A DNA stretch of 64,000 bases from Sphingomonas corticis (GTDB lineage: Bacteria; Pseudomonadota; Alphaproteobacteria; Sphingomonadales; Sphingomonadaceae): NCBI RefSeq assembly GCF_012035195.1, contig NZ_JAAVJH010000003.1, positions 1-64,000 on the forward strand. Reading direction: 5' to 3'. Positions 54,618 through 64,000 of this stretch are shown here, in pieces. Each line of letters begins with the position of its first letter. Positions within the stretch are counted from its first letter, which is position 1. Below the pieces are notes generated by a model, which saw nothing but the letters and a program-made list of their open reading frames with translations, was not told where the DNA came from and ran no database searches. Made by a program: the position numbers and the translations under genes.

Positions 54618-55400
54618 TCAGCGCGGCGCCATGCGGATCGCGCCGTCCAGGCGCACGTCCTCGCCGTTGAAGTACCCGTTCTCGATCATCGTGAGCGCAA
54701 GGCTGGCATATTCCTCCGGATTGCCGAGCCGCTTGGGAAAAGGCACCTGCGCGCCCAGCGCATCCTTCACGTTCTGCGGCGCGGCGGCCAGCAGCGGCGT
54801 GTTGAAGATGCCGGGCAGGATCGTGTTGACGCGGATCGCCTCGCCCATCAGGTCGCGCGCGATCGGCAGGGTCATGCCGACGACGCCGCCTTTGGACGCC
54901 GAATAGGCCGCCTGGCCGATCTGCCCGTCCTCCGCCGCGACCGACGCGGTGTTGACGATCGCGCCGCGATCGCCGTCCTCGGTCGGATCCAGCGTCAGCA
55001 TGCCCGCCGCCGACTTGGCGATGCAGCGGAAGGTGCCGACCAGGTTGATCTGGATGATCGCGTTGAAGGCGTCGAGCGGGAAGTGCTTGATGCTGCCGTC
55101 CTCCTTCGATCGGCTGGCGGTCTTGATCGCATTGCCCGTGCCCGCGCAATTCACCAGGATGCGCTCCTGCCCGATGGCGGCGCGCGCCTTCTCGAACCCG
55201 GCATCGACCGACGCCTCGTCGGTCACGTTCACCTTGCAGAACACGCCGCCCAGTTCCTGCGCCAGCGCCTCGCCCTTCTCCTCGTTGAGGTCGAACAGCG
55301 CCACCTTCACGCCCTTCGCGGCGAGCGCGCGGGCGGTGGCGGCACCGAGGCCGGAGGCGCCGCCGGTGATGACGGCGGATACGGTGTTGTCGAGCTTCAT
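54618..55400 (-). CDS. SDR 3-hydroxyacyl-CoA dehydrogenase (HSD10-like)
   Basis: A 260-aa short-chain dehydrogenase. The NAD-binding motif is VITGGASGLGAATARALAA and the Asp that selects NAD lies in VALFDLNEEKG. The active-site residues are in IVNTASVAA, YSASKGGVVG (Tyr-x-x-x-Lys) and the substrate loop LPGIFNTPLLAAAP. Similarity is to HSD17B10/type II 3-hydroxyacyl-CoA dehydrogenases, which fits with the adjacent thiolase. It shares an orientation with thiolase upstream, separated by a REP doublet. Confidence 0.88.
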   Translation of the reverse strand: MKLDNTVSAVITGGASGLGAATARALAAKGVKVALFDLNEEKGEALAQELGGVFCKVNVTDEASVDAGFEKARAAIGQERILVNCAGTGNAIKTASRSKEDGSIKHFPLDAFNAIIQINLVGTFRCIAKSAAGMLTLDPTEDGDRGAIVNTASVAAEDGQIGQAAYSASKGGVVGMTLPIARDLMGEAIRVNTILPGIFNTPLLAAAPQNVKDALGAQVPFPKRLGNPEEYASLALTMIENGYFNGEDVRLDGAIRMAPR

Positions 55401-55419
55401 GATGTCCCCTCTCGATGAT

Positions 55420-55504
55420 CGTCATGCCGGGCTCGTCCCGGCATCCAGAGCCACGGGCGACCCCGCCCATGGCCCTGGACCCCGGGACGAGCCCGGGGTG
55501 ACGG
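55420..55504. repeat. REP family B palindromic doublet
   Basis: ATGCCGGGCTCGTCCCGGCAT (55424-55444) followed by CCAGAG, and the inverted CCCTGGACCCCGGGACGAGC (55473-55492) followed by CCGGGGTGACGG. It has the same spacing logic and flanks as 43750-44196 but no gene between the two arms. It lies between the thiolase and SDR genes. Confidence 0.85.
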
Positions 55505-55524
55505 TGTTGTGATCGTTCTGAAAT

Positions 55525-56715
<1,191 letters not shown>

Positions 56716-56794
56716 CTTCCGACTCTCCATAACAACTGTTATCCCCGCTACTGATGGCGCGAATTGACGCGAACGGCAAGAGGTGGAGAGGCGA

Positions 56795-57460
56795 ATGGAT
56801 GTGGCAGAGGCGATCGTGGCGCGCCGGTCGGTGCGCGGGTTCCTCGACCGGGAGGTCGATCCGGCGCTGCTGAAGGAACTGGCGGTCCGCGCCGCGCGCG
56901 CGGCGACAGGAGGCAACATCCAGCCGTGGCACGTCGACATCGTCCACGGCGACAGCATGGCCCGGCTGAAGGCGATCATGGCGGGCAAGATCGAGCGGCG
57001 CGAGACGGAGACGCCGGGCTACGACATCTACCCGCGCGAGATGGACGACCGCTATCGCCAGCGCACCTTCGCCATCGGCGAGGAGATGTACGGCCGCCTG
57101 GGCATCCCGCGCGAGGACAAGAAGGCGCGCGCGATCTGGTTCGCGCGCAACTTCCAGTTCTTCGGCGCGCCGGCCGCCTATTTCGTCACGGTCGACCGCC
57201 GCATGGGGCCGCCGCAATGGTCGGACCTGGGCATGTACCTGCAGAACCTGATGCTGCTGGCCGTCGAGCACGGCCTCGCCACCTGTCCGCAGGAATGCTG
57301 GGCGGTGTATCCGAAGACGGTGGAGGCCTTCCTCGACGTGCCGGACGAGCGGATGCTCTTCTGCGGCGTCGCGATCGGCTACGAGGACGCGGACGATCCG
57401 GCCAACCTGACGCGCAGCGCCCGCGCGCCGGAGGAGGAGTGGCTGCGCGTGCTGGCGTAA
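56795..57460 (+). CDS. Nitroreductase-family FMN oxidoreductase
   Basis: A 221-aa protein. FMN-binding segments: AIVARRSVRGFLDREV, ARAATGGNIQPWHV and the late GVAIGYEDADDPANL. Such enzymes reduce nitroaromatics or quinones with NAD(P)H. The gene is divergent from the thiolase; its actual substrate is unknown. The ATG at 56795 is preferred to 56783 because GGAGAGGCG lies just upstream. Confidence 0.87.
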   Translation: MDVAEAIVARRSVRGFLDREVDPALLKELAVRAARAATGGNIQPWHVDIVHGDSMARLKAIMAGKIERRETETPGYDIYPREMDDRYRQRTFAIGEEMYGRLGIPREDKKARAIWFARNFQFFGAPAAYFVTVDRRMGPPQWSDLGMYLQNLMLLAVEHGLATCPQECWAVYPKTVEAFLDVPDERMLFCGVAIGYEDADDPANLTRSARAPEEEWLRVLA

Positions 57461-57554
57461 AGAGGTCGGGCCGGGCCCCTCTCTCTCGGAAGGGTTGACG
57501 CTGCACCGCAGCATGGCCAGCTAGAGCGCGATAATCGAACATCGGGAGCGCGCC

Positions 57555-58742
57555 ATGGCCACCGCCATCGCCGATCGGCCACAGGCGCCGGTCGGCCTGA
57601 TCCATTTGTCCCTCGCTGTCGGCGGGTTCGCGATCGGCACCACCGAGTTCGCGACGATGAGCCTGCTGCCGGACATGGCGCGGGACCTCGCCGTCGATGC
57701 GCCCACCGCAGGGCACGTCATCAGCGCCTATGCGCTGGGCGTGGTGGTCGGCGCGCCGACGCTGGCGGTGCTGGGCGCGCGGATGGCGAAGCGGACGCTG
57801 CTGATCGTGCTGATGACGCTGTTCGCGCTCGGCAATGCGCTGTCCGCCTTCGCGCCGGGCTACGGCTGGATGCTGGCCTTCCGCTTCCTCAGCGGGCTGC
57901 CGCACGGAGCCTATTTCGGCATCGCCACGCTGGTTGCGGCGTCGCTGGTCGATCATGGAAAGCGGACGCAGGCGGTGGCGCGGGTGCTGCTGGGCCTCAC
58001 CGTCGCGACGATCGTCGGCGTGCCGCTCGCCAATGTGCTGGGGCAGGTCGCCGGGTGGCGATCGGCCTTCCTCGTCGTCGCCGCGCTGGCCGGATTGACC
58101 GCGGTGCTGGTCGCCGCCTTCGCGCCGCGCGGCCGCGCCGATCCCGATGCCAGCCCGTTGCGTGAACTCGCCGCGCTGAAGCGGGCGCAGGTGTGGCTGA
58201 CGCTGGGTGTCGGCGCGATCGGCTTCGGCGGGCTGTTCGCGGTCTACACCTATCTCGCCGACACCATGGCGGCCGTGACGCACGTCGGCCCCCGCCTGGT
58301 GCCGGTGGCGCTGATGGCGTTCGGTATCGGCATGACCGCGGGCAATCTGATCCTGCCGCGGCTCGCCGACCGGGCGCTGCTGCCGACCGCGGCGGGGCTG
58401 CTCGTGTGGAGCGCGGTGGCGCTGGCGCTGTGGCCGCTCGCCGCGGGCACGTTCGCGACGGTAATCGTCGCCATGCTGGCGATCGGCATCGGCGGTGCGC
58501 TCGGCACCGTGTTGCAGACGCGGCTGATGGACGTCGCCGGGGACGCGCAGGCGCTGGCGGCGGCGCTGAACCACTCGGCGTTCAACACCGCCAATGCGCT
58601 GGGCCCCTGGCTGGGCGGGCTCGCCATCGCGGCGGGTTACGGCTGGACCTCCACCGGATGGGTGGGCGCCGCGCTGGCGCTGGGTGGCCTTGCCATGCTG
58701 GCGGTGTCGTGGTCGCTGGAGCGACGGCGACCGCCGGTATAG
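57555..58742 (+). CDS. MFS transporter (AraJ/YdhP-like)
   Basis: A 395-aa, 12-TM transporter. FAIGTTEFATMSLLPDMARDL is the YdhP-like N-terminus, GARMAKRTLLIVLMT is the loop-2/3 motif and RFLSGLPHGAYFGIATLVAA is a typical segment of the drug/sugar-efflux DHA1 group. It may export arabinose-like sugars, drugs or other small molecules. It stands alone with the preceding nitroreductase in the same orientation. Confidence 0.88.
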   Translation: MATAIADRPQAPVGLIHLSLAVGGFAIGTTEFATMSLLPDMARDLAVDAPTAGHVISAYALGVVVGAPTLAVLGARMAKRTLLIVLMTLFALGNALSAFAPGYGWMLAFRFLSGLPHGAYFGIATLVAASLVDHGKRTQAVARVLLGLTVATIVGVPLANVLGQVAGWRSAFLVVAALAGLTAVLVAAFAPRGRADPDASPLRELAALKRAQVWLTLGVGAIGFGGLFAVYTYLADTMAAVTHVGPRLVPVALMAFGIGMTAGNLILPRLADRALLPTAAGLLVWSAVALALWPLAAGTFATVIVAMLAIGIGGALGTVLQTRLMDVAGDAQALAAALNHSAFNTANALGPWLGGLAIAAGYGWTSTGWVGAALALGGLAMLAVSWSLERRRPPV

Positions 58743-58784
58743 GCGGGGACCAAGGCGACGGGGGTCGGGCGAAGTGCAGTGCGG

Positions 58785-59048
58785 CTACATGACGATGCCG
58801 GGCTTCGCCTCGTCCAGCGCGGCGAGCACCATGCGCTCCCACACGGCGGCGTCGCCGGCCGCCGCCATCGCCTCGCTGGGCGCGCGGAGCGTATGGAGCA
58901 CCGCCACCGCATCGTCGCGATAATCGCGCCACGATTGCTCGATCAGGTCGGCGGCGGATTCCTCCTGCCCGTGCGCGTTCGCGCTGATGCGCTGCCCGGC
59001 CAGCACGCGCGCGATGCGCTCCACGGCGGGGGTGAGGGCGGTATCCAT
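58785..59048 (-). CDS. Hypothetical 87-aa protein
   Basis: A short soluble, helical protein (AVERIARVLAGQRISANA, WRDYRDDAVAVLHTLRAP, WERMVLAALDEAKPGIVM). No signal, metal site or domain. Small proteins with this composition are common in Sphingomonas. It lies between the MFS gene and a REP doublet. Confidence 0.5.
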   Translation of the reverse strand: MDTALTPAVERIARVLAGQRISANAHGQEESAADLIEQSWRDYRDDAVAVLHTLRAPSEAMAAAGDAAVWERMVLAALDEAKPGIVM

Positions 59049-59118
59049 CGACGGTCTCCTGCGCTTCGGTGAGCGCGGAAACGTCTGGATTCGCCTTGGA
59101 GTTTCGCTCGCACGTTTC

Positions 59119-59182
59119 CCCTGAGCGAAGTCGAAGCCGATGCGCGTTGCGCGTGCCCTTCGACTTCGCTCAGAGCGATCGG
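59119..59182. repeat. REP family A palindromic doublet
   Basis: CCTGAGCGAAGTCGAAGC (about 59120-59137) pairs with an inverted CCCTTCGACTTCGCTCAG (about 59156-59173) followed by AGCGATCGGA. It matches the core of the other family A copies and lies four bases downstream of the DEAD-box gene stop. Confidence 0.78.
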
Positions 59183-59186
59183 ACGG

Positions 59187-60575
59187 TTACGCGCTGGCTG
59201 CGCGCGGGCCGCCGCGGCCGCGCCCGCCGCGACGGCGGCGGCTGGCATTGGCATAGTCGCGCCCGCCGGTGTTCGCGCCGGCGCCGCGCGGGCTCGCGCT
59301 CGGGTCGTGCTGGCGCGATCCCTGGCTGGGGCGCGGGGCATGGCTGGCCTTGGGACGGGCCGGGCCGCGCTGGCGCTCGACCCGCGGCGCGGGGTCGGCG
59401 CCGATCGCCTTCACGCGCTCGGTCTTGATCGCCTCGGCGCGGCGCAGGAAGTCCTCCGGCAGCGCGCGCACCGGCACCTTCTGCCGCGTCAGCTTCTCGA
59501 TGTCGCGCAGGAACGGCCGCTCGTCATCGGCCACCAGCGCGATCGCCTCGCCGCTGGCGCCCGCGCGCGCGGTGCGGCCGATGCGGTGGACGTACTGCTC
59601 GGGCACATTGGGCAGTTCGAAGTTGAACACGTGGCTGACGCCGGACACGTCGATGCCGCGCGCCGCGATGTCGGTGGCGACCAGGATCGGCACGGTGCCG
59701 TCCTTGAACGCCGCCAGCGCGCGCTCGCGTTGCGGCTGGCTCTTGTTGCCGTGGATCGCGTTGGCGGCGATGCCGTTGCCCGCCAGCAACTTCACGACAC
59801 GGTCGGCGCCGTGCTTCGTCCGCGTGAACACGAGCGCGCGGTCGATGTCGGTCTCGCGCAGCAGCATCGTCAGCAGGGCCTGCTTCTCCGTCTGGTTGCA
59901 GAAGATCGCCGACTGGTCGACGCGCTCCGCCGTGGTCGCGGCGGGCTTGATCGTGACGGTGGCGGGATCGGTCAGGAACTGGCTGGCGAGGTCGCGGATC
60001 GACGTCGGCATCGTCGCGGAGAAGAACAGCGTCTGGCGCTTGCGCGGGACCATGCGCACGATCTTCTTCAGCGCGTGGATGAAGCCGAGGTCCAGCATCT
60101 GGTCCGCTTCGTCGAGGACGAGGATCTCGATCATCGACAGGTTGATGAAGCCCTGCTCGACACAGTCGATCAGACGGCCGGGCGTGGCGACCAGGATGTC
60201 GACGCCGCGCGCCACGTCCTGGCGGTTCTTGTTGATGCTGGTGCCGCCGAAGACGGTGGCGACGGTCAGCTTGCTGAACTGGCCATAGCCGCGCGCGCTG
60301 TCGGCGATCTGCGAGGCGAGCTCGCGCGTTGGCGCCAGGACGAGCATGCGGACATGCGTCGGCAGCACGCGCTTGCCCGCGGCGACGAGGCGCTGGATCG
60401 ACGGCAGCACGAATGCGGCGGTCTTGCCGGTGCCGGTCTGCGCGATGCCGAGCAGGTCGCGGCCCTCGAGGAGGGTGGGGATGCTGTCGCGCTGGATCGG
60501 CGTGGGCGTGGTGTAGCCCTTGGCCTCGATCGCGCGGACGAGGGGTTCGGCGAGGCCGAGATGGGAGAAGGACAT
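59187..60575 (-). CDS. DEAD-box RNA helicase
   Basis: A 462-aa RNA helicase. Motifs: Q-motif YTTPTPIQRDSIP (21-33), AQTGTGKT (45-52, motif I), PTRELA, VLDEADQMLDLGF (II), FFSATMP (III), VFTRTKHGADR, TDIAARGIDVSGV and HRIGRTARAGASG (VI). The C-terminal tail is Arg/Gly/Ala-rich and probably binds RNA. It resembles RhlE-type helicases. It may act in ribosome or degradosome function. Confidence 0.94.
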   Translation of the reverse strand: MSFSHLGLAEPLVRAIEAKGYTTPTPIQRDSIPTLLEGRDLLGIAQTGTGKTAAFVLPSIQRLVAAGKRVLPTHVRMLVLAPTRELASQIADSARGYGQFSKLTVATVFGGTSINKNRQDVARGVDILVATPGRLIDCVEQGFINLSMIEILVLDEADQMLDLGFIHALKKIVRMVPRKRQTLFFSATMPTSIRDLASQFLTDPATVTIKPAATTAERVDQSAIFCNQTEKQALLTMLLRETDIDRALVFTRTKHGADRVVKLLAGNGIAANAIHGNKSQPQRERALAAFKDGTVPILVATDIAARGIDVSGVSHVFNFELPNVPEQYVHRIGRTARAGASGEAIALVADDERPFLRDIEKLTRQKVPVRALPEDFLRRAEAIKTERVKAIGADPAPRVERQRGPARPKASHAPRPSQGSRQHDPSASPRGAGANTGGRDYANASRRRRGGRGRGGPRAASA

Positions 60576-60763
60576 GGGATAGCCTGTACGTGGCCGTCCG
60601 CGCGCGCCGGACGCACGGGTGGCGGGGAGAATGGACACCCCGCGTGACTTGGGAAGCCGGAGAACCGTTACGGGAGGCGGAGCCGGAGCCTGTTGAGAAG
60701 CTCGATCACGCTGCTTTACGCCTCGGTGCTGCGCGATCTAGATGCTGCGGCGCAAAATGTCAA

Positions 60764-61207
60764 TCAGTGCGCCGCGATCCAGCCGGCGAGGATCGTCAGC
60801 GCGCCCAGCCCCAGCGACAGTGGTACGCGCAGCCGCATCCAGTTGGCGGGCGCGTCGCTGCCCCGCACCAGCGCGCGGTCCACGGGCAGGGTGAGGAACA
60901 GCGCGATACCGGCAGCCACCAGCGCCCAGTCCAGCCGCCCGGTGACGAAGGCGGCGAGGAGGATCGCGACCGCGACCAGGCTCGGCACCACGGCCATCAG
61001 GGCGAGCCGCCCCTGCGCCGGATCGTCCGCCCGGCGCATGGCGAAGCCCCACCACATGCCGCCCAGGAAGCTGAGGATCAGCAGGGCGTAGAACAGCGCG
61101 AACAGCGGCGTGCCGCGGTCGCGGTCCAGCGCGAACGCGACCGCCGCCATCTGCGGCAGCAGTCCGGCATGCCCAAGCGCGAAGGCGGTGCGGCGAACCT
61201 GTCTCAT
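60764..61207 (-). CDS. DUF3429 membrane protein
   Basis: A 147-aa protein with four to five hydrophobic segments: LFALFYALLILSFLGGMWWGFA, LALMAVVPSLVAVAILLAAFVT, WALVAAGIALFLTLPV and RVPLSLGLGALTILAGWIAAH. The GGMWWG motif is typical of DUF3429. Function unknown. It overlaps the DUF1905-type gene by four bases (ATGA). Confidence 0.82.
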   Translation of the reverse strand: MRQVRRTAFALGHAGLLPQMAAVAFALDRDRGTPLFALFYALLILSFLGGMWWGFAMRRADDPAQGRLALMAVVPSLVAVAILLAAFVTGRLDWALVAAGIALFLTLPVDRALVRGSDAPANWMRLRVPLSLGLGALTILAGWIAAH

Positions 61208-61653
61208 GCCATTCTCCCTCTTGCCGCGGCAACCGCCGCCGCGGTGCGCCGCTCGCGCGTGTCAACGCGCTTCGCCGTCTCGATCGCCTCCACCAACTCC
61301 CGACGTGCGGTAAAGCTCAAGCGGTCCCAGCCGGCGCGCGCGCCCGCGGCGTCCAGCGCGGCGGCCAGGCTTGCGGGTACCGTCACCCCGCGCGGAGCGG
61401 TGTCCAGCGTCAGCGTCACCTCGCAGGTGCCCGCCTGCGCCACCCCGGCCGCCTCGCGATGCGATCGGCGAAAGGGGACGAATGTGCGGCCCGACATGAT
61501 CGCGACGGTGCTGCGATAGGAATGATCGTTGATCGTCACCACCACCGGCGGACGCGCGCGGCCGAACACGTCGCGCGGATCAAAGGGCAGGGGAATGTGG
61601 CCGGGGTCGCCGTCTAGGCGCGCGGTGAATGTGACGGCGGGAGGGTGGGGCAT
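61204..61653 (-). CDS. DUF1905/YdeI-like protein
   Basis: A 149-aa protein with a DUF1905-type N-terminal domain (IPLPFDPRDVFGRARPPVVVTIND, YRSTVAIMSGRTFVPFRRSHR) and a C-terminal YdeI-type helical domain (SLAAALDAAGARAGWDRLS, REERR-like Glu/Arg region). Members of the YdeI group are linked with bacteriocin protection, but this is not established for this fusion. Coupled to the DUF3429 gene. Confidence 0.76.
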   Translation of the reverse strand: MPHPPAVTFTARLDGDPGHIPLPFDPRDVFGRARPPVVVTINDHSYRSTVAIMSGRTFVPFRRSHREAAGVAQAGTCEVTLTLDTAPRGVTVPASLAAALDAAGARAGWDRLSFTARRELVEAIETAKRVDTRERRTAAAVAAARGRMA

Positions 61654-61801
61654 AAGCGGCGCTTACCCTCGATCCCCACCCCAGGGCGAGCCCGGCATGG
61701 CGGTGTGGACGGTGCCAACGGCGCAGCCGTCGGCCGGATCGGGCGCCCGTCCACCAGCCCCGCAACCCGTCCGCTTCGCGACCGGTGCGCAGCGTGCGCG
61801 C

Positions 61802-62956
61802 CTACAGCTTGCGGGAAATCACTTCCTTCATGATCTCGTTCGTGCCGCCGTAGATCCGGCTCACCCGCGCGCCGCGCCACATCCGCGCGATCGGATATTC
61901 GTTCATATAGCCCGCGCCGCCGTGCAGCTGCAGGCACTTGTCCATCACTTCCCATTGCAGGTCGGTGTGCCACAGCTTCGCCGCGGCGCCTTCCTCGTTG
62001 GTCAGCTCTCCCCTCAGGTGGCGCTGGATCGCCCAGTCGAGGTGCGCCCAGCCGACCTGGAGCTTCGCCTTCAGGTCGGCGAGCACGAATTTGGTGTTCT
62101 GGAAATCGAAGACATAGCCCTTGAACGCCTTGCGCTCCTTGGTGAAGGCCACGGTGTCGTCGAACGCCTTCTGGCACGACGCCATCACGCTGACCGCGAT
62201 CGACAGGCGCTCCTGCGGCAGCTGGCTCATCAGATAGACGAAGCCCATCCCCTCCTCGCCCAGGCAGTTGGTGATGGGCACGCGCACGTCTTCGAAGAAC
62301 AGCTCCGACGTGTCCGCCGCGTCCTGCCCGATCTTGTCGAGCTTGCGCCCCTTGCCGAACCCCTCGCGGTCGCTTTCGACCAGGATGATCGACATGCCCT
62401 TCCACGCCGGCTGCGCATCGGGATCGGTCTTCGCCACCACCAGCGTCAGGTCGGTGTTCTGGCCGTTGGTGATGTACGTCTTCGACCCGTTGATGACGTA
62501 ATGGTTGCCGTCCTTTCGCGCCGTGGTGCGGATCGACTGGAGGTCGCTGCCCGTGCCCGGCTCGGTCATGGCGATGGCGGTGATGACGTCGCCCGACACC
62601 ATCTTCGGCAGCCACTCGCGCTTCTGCTCCTCGCTGCCGTAATGCTCCATGTAGCCGGCGACGATGTCCGACTGCAGCGAGAAGCCCGCGGGCACGCCCG
62701 CATAGGCCATCTCCTCGTCGACGACGGCGTTGTAGCCGAAATCCAGGCCCAGGCCGCCGTACGCCTCGGGCACGGTGGGGCACAGCATGCCCACCGCGCC
62801 AGCCTGCTGCCAGAAGGACTTGGGCACCAGCCGGTCCTTCTCCCACTGATCGGCGCGCGGCACGCCTTCCTTGGCGAGGAAGCTGCGCACCGTCTGCCGG
62901 AACGCCTCGTGATCCTCGTTATAGGCGAAACGGCCCGCGACCTGGTCGAGCGACAT
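61802..62956 (-). CDS. Acyl-CoA dehydrogenase
   Basis: A 384-aa FAD flavoprotein of beta-oxidation or branched-chain degradation. TAIAMTEPGTGSDLQSIRTT, TYITNGQNTDLTLVVAKT, QVGWAHLDWAIQRHL and a C-terminal LHGGAGYMNEYPIARMWR with YGGTNEIMKEVISRKL match the family. The catalytic base is expected as a Glu in the TNEI region. No paired electron-transfer flavoprotein is in the window. Confidence 0.93.
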   Translation of the reverse strand: MSLDQVAGRFAYNEDHEAFRQTVRSFLAKEGVPRADQWEKDRLVPKSFWQQAGAVGMLCPTVPEAYGGLGLDFGYNAVVDEEMAYAGVPAGFSLQSDIVAGYMEHYGSEEQKREWLPKMVSGDVITAIAMTEPGTGSDLQSIRTTARKDGNHYVINGSKTYITNGQNTDLTLVVAKTDPDAQPAWKGMSIILVESDREGFGKGRKLDKIGQDAADTSELFFEDVRVPITNCLGEEGMGFVYLMSQLPQERLSIAVSVMASCQKAFDDTVAFTKERKAFKGYVFDFQNTKFVLADLKAKLQVGWAHLDWAIQRHLRGELTNEEGAAAKLWHTDLQWEVMDKCLQLHGGAGYMNEYPIARMWRGARVSRIYGGTNEIMKEVISRKL

Positions 62957-63043
62957 CGTGCAACCTCTCCTGAAACGTCGCGCAGAAGCGTGGCGGCGGC
63001 GCCCGATCGGGTCAAGTAACTTTTGTTATGGCAGCTCGCGCGC

Positions 63044-64000
63044 TCAGCACGGCAGGCGCAGCGTGGCACGGGTGGCGTCCGTGTGCGCCACCGTGAATTG
63101 CCCCCCGCACGAGGCGGCGAGCATCCGCGCGATCTGCAATCCCAGGCTGGTGGCGGTCTGCGCGTCGAAGCCGGGCGGCAGGCCGCGGCCATCGTCGGTG
63201 ACGGTGACGCACAATTCCCGCGCCGAAGGGTCGTAGCCGACGTCCACCGCGATGCTTCCGGGCCGTCCGCTGGGGAGGCCGTGCTCCAGCGCATTGGCGA
63301 TCGCTTCCGCCACCACCAGCGCGGTCGGGATGGCGGCGTCGGGCTCCAGCCGCACGTCGCCGTCGCCCTCCACGCTGAGCGCCACGTCGTCGCGGCCCGC
63401 CGCCTCCATCACGTCGCTGCCCAGCTGTCGCAGGAACGGAAGCAGGGGCAGCGCCTCGCCGCTCGCATTGTACAATTGCCGGCTGATCCGCCCGATCAGC
63501 GCCAGCCGTCGCGCCGTCTCCTCCAGTGCGGCGCGCGCCTCCGCGTCCGCCACGCGGGTGCGCTGCATCGACAGCAGCGCGGCGGCGACCTGAAGGTTGT
63601 TCGACACGCGGTGCTGCAACTCGCGGAACAGCAGCTCGCGCGTTTCCGCCAGCGCCCGGCTCACCTCGCGCTCGCGCGCCAGCTGGTGGATCGCGCCCTG
63701 CATCCAGTGGATCAGCACCACGTCGGTCACCACGACGAAGCCGTAGAAGGCCATCGCCACGCCGGACCCGCTGGACAGCGCCAGGCTGCGCACCGGCGGG
63801 ATGAAGAAATACCACGCGATCAGCCCGCACGCCGCCGCCTGCACCCCGCCCAGCCGCGCGCCGAACAGCACGGAGGTGACGATGACCGCGGGGAAGAAGG
63901 TGAGGAAGGGATAGCCCGGCGGCAGCACCGGCGCCGCCGCGATCCGCACCAGCAGCGCGGTGACGGTCAGCGCCGCGGCAATGGCCCAGGCGAGCGGCGA
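63044..64000 (-). CDS. DUF4118-type sensor histidine kinase, partial (5' end outside)
   Basis: The frame is open to the right edge, so the N-terminus is missing; at least 318 residues remain. DUF4118-like membrane region first: AAALTVTALLVRI, YPFLTFFPAVIVTSVLFGARL, GGVQAAACGLIAWYFFIPP. The kinase has a HisKA_2-type H-box LLFRELQHRVSNNLQVAAALL and an ATP-binding domain with AEAIANALEHGLP, VTDDGRGLPPGF and a C-terminal ATRATLRLPC. It is the HWE/HisKA_2 group often involved in light, redox or stress sensing in alphaproteobacteria. No response regulator is visible in the window. Confidence 0.87.
   Translation of the reverse strand, partial: SPLAWAIAAALTVTALLVRIAAAPVLPPGYPFLTFFPAVIVTSVLFGARLGGVQAAACGLIAWYFFIPPVRSLALSSGSGVAMAFYGFVVVTDVVLIHWMQGAIHQLAREREVSRALAETRELLFRELQHRVSNNLQVAAALLSMQRTRVADAEARAALEETARRLALIGRISRQLYNASGEALPLLPFLRQLGSDVMEAAGRDDVALSVEGDGDVRLEPDAAIPTALVVAEAIANALEHGLPSGRPGSIAVDVGYDPSARELCVTVTDDGRGLPPGFDAQTATSLGLQIARMLAASCGGQFTVAHTDATRATLRLPC

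Overview
The window looks like a chromosomal segment of a high-GC alphaproteobacterium, most likely Sphingomonas or a close relative. The evidence is a C4-pathway 5-aminolevulinate synthase (hemA), a MipZ-type division ATPase, a PEP-CTERM-like protein with a PEPATW motif, a ParD-like gene coupled to map, and the gene order rimP-nusA-ylxR-infB-rbfA-truB-rpsO-pnp. All calls come from reading the sequence; no database search was run.

Layout. 1-560: the end of an IS21-like element, a truncated acyltransferase and tRNA-Tyr. 689-8693: housekeeping and accessory genes (rlmB, ferredoxin, alkA, a lower-GC DUF6869-like gene, a hydrolase, a DUF481 outer-membrane protein, a thioesterase, an ABC-F ATPase and a PepSY protein). 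8794-10957: an OmpR-type two-component system. 10988-18253: map/ParD-like, murA, a Crp-family regulator, a phosphohexomutase, a DnaJ-like protein, mipZ, panC and a Sel1 protein. 18336-25445: topA, dprA, plsY, murI and hemA. 25455-31755: a two-HTH regulator, OsmC, a sirtuin, a class II aldolase, an I78-like protein, UvsE and a BrkB-family protein. 32020-33305: a lower-GC toxin/immunity pair.

33411-46662 is a long minus-strand transcription/translation operon: rimP, nusA, ylxR, infB, rbfA, truB, rpsO, pnp. It has been interrupted or extended by a tautomerase, a REP-flanked GIY-YIG gene, a DUF1697 gene, vapBC, thymidine kinase and a site-2 protease. 46862-50138 carries two overlapping PQQ-type sugar dehydrogenase genes and two overlapping thioesterases. 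50248-52772 is a compact, unrecognised operon: a 52-residue peptide, an Ala-rich protein, a cupin-like protein and an OmpR-type winged-helix regulator. 52812-62956 is rich in acyl-CoA metabolism (crotonase, hotdog thioesterase, SDR dehydrogenase, thiolase, acyl-CoA dehydrogenase) together with a nitroreductase, an MFS transporter and a DEAD-box helicase. A DUF4118-type sensor kinase runs off the right edge.

Three points deserve attention first. (1) A GIY-YIG nuclease gene bracketed by inverted 32-bp REP palindromes is inserted between nusA and ylxR, and related palindrome pairs lie elsewhere in the window. (2) A 138-bp palindrome lies in frame inside truB. (3) The peptide/cupin/regulator operon at 50248-52772 looks like an undescribed peptide-modification or signalling system.
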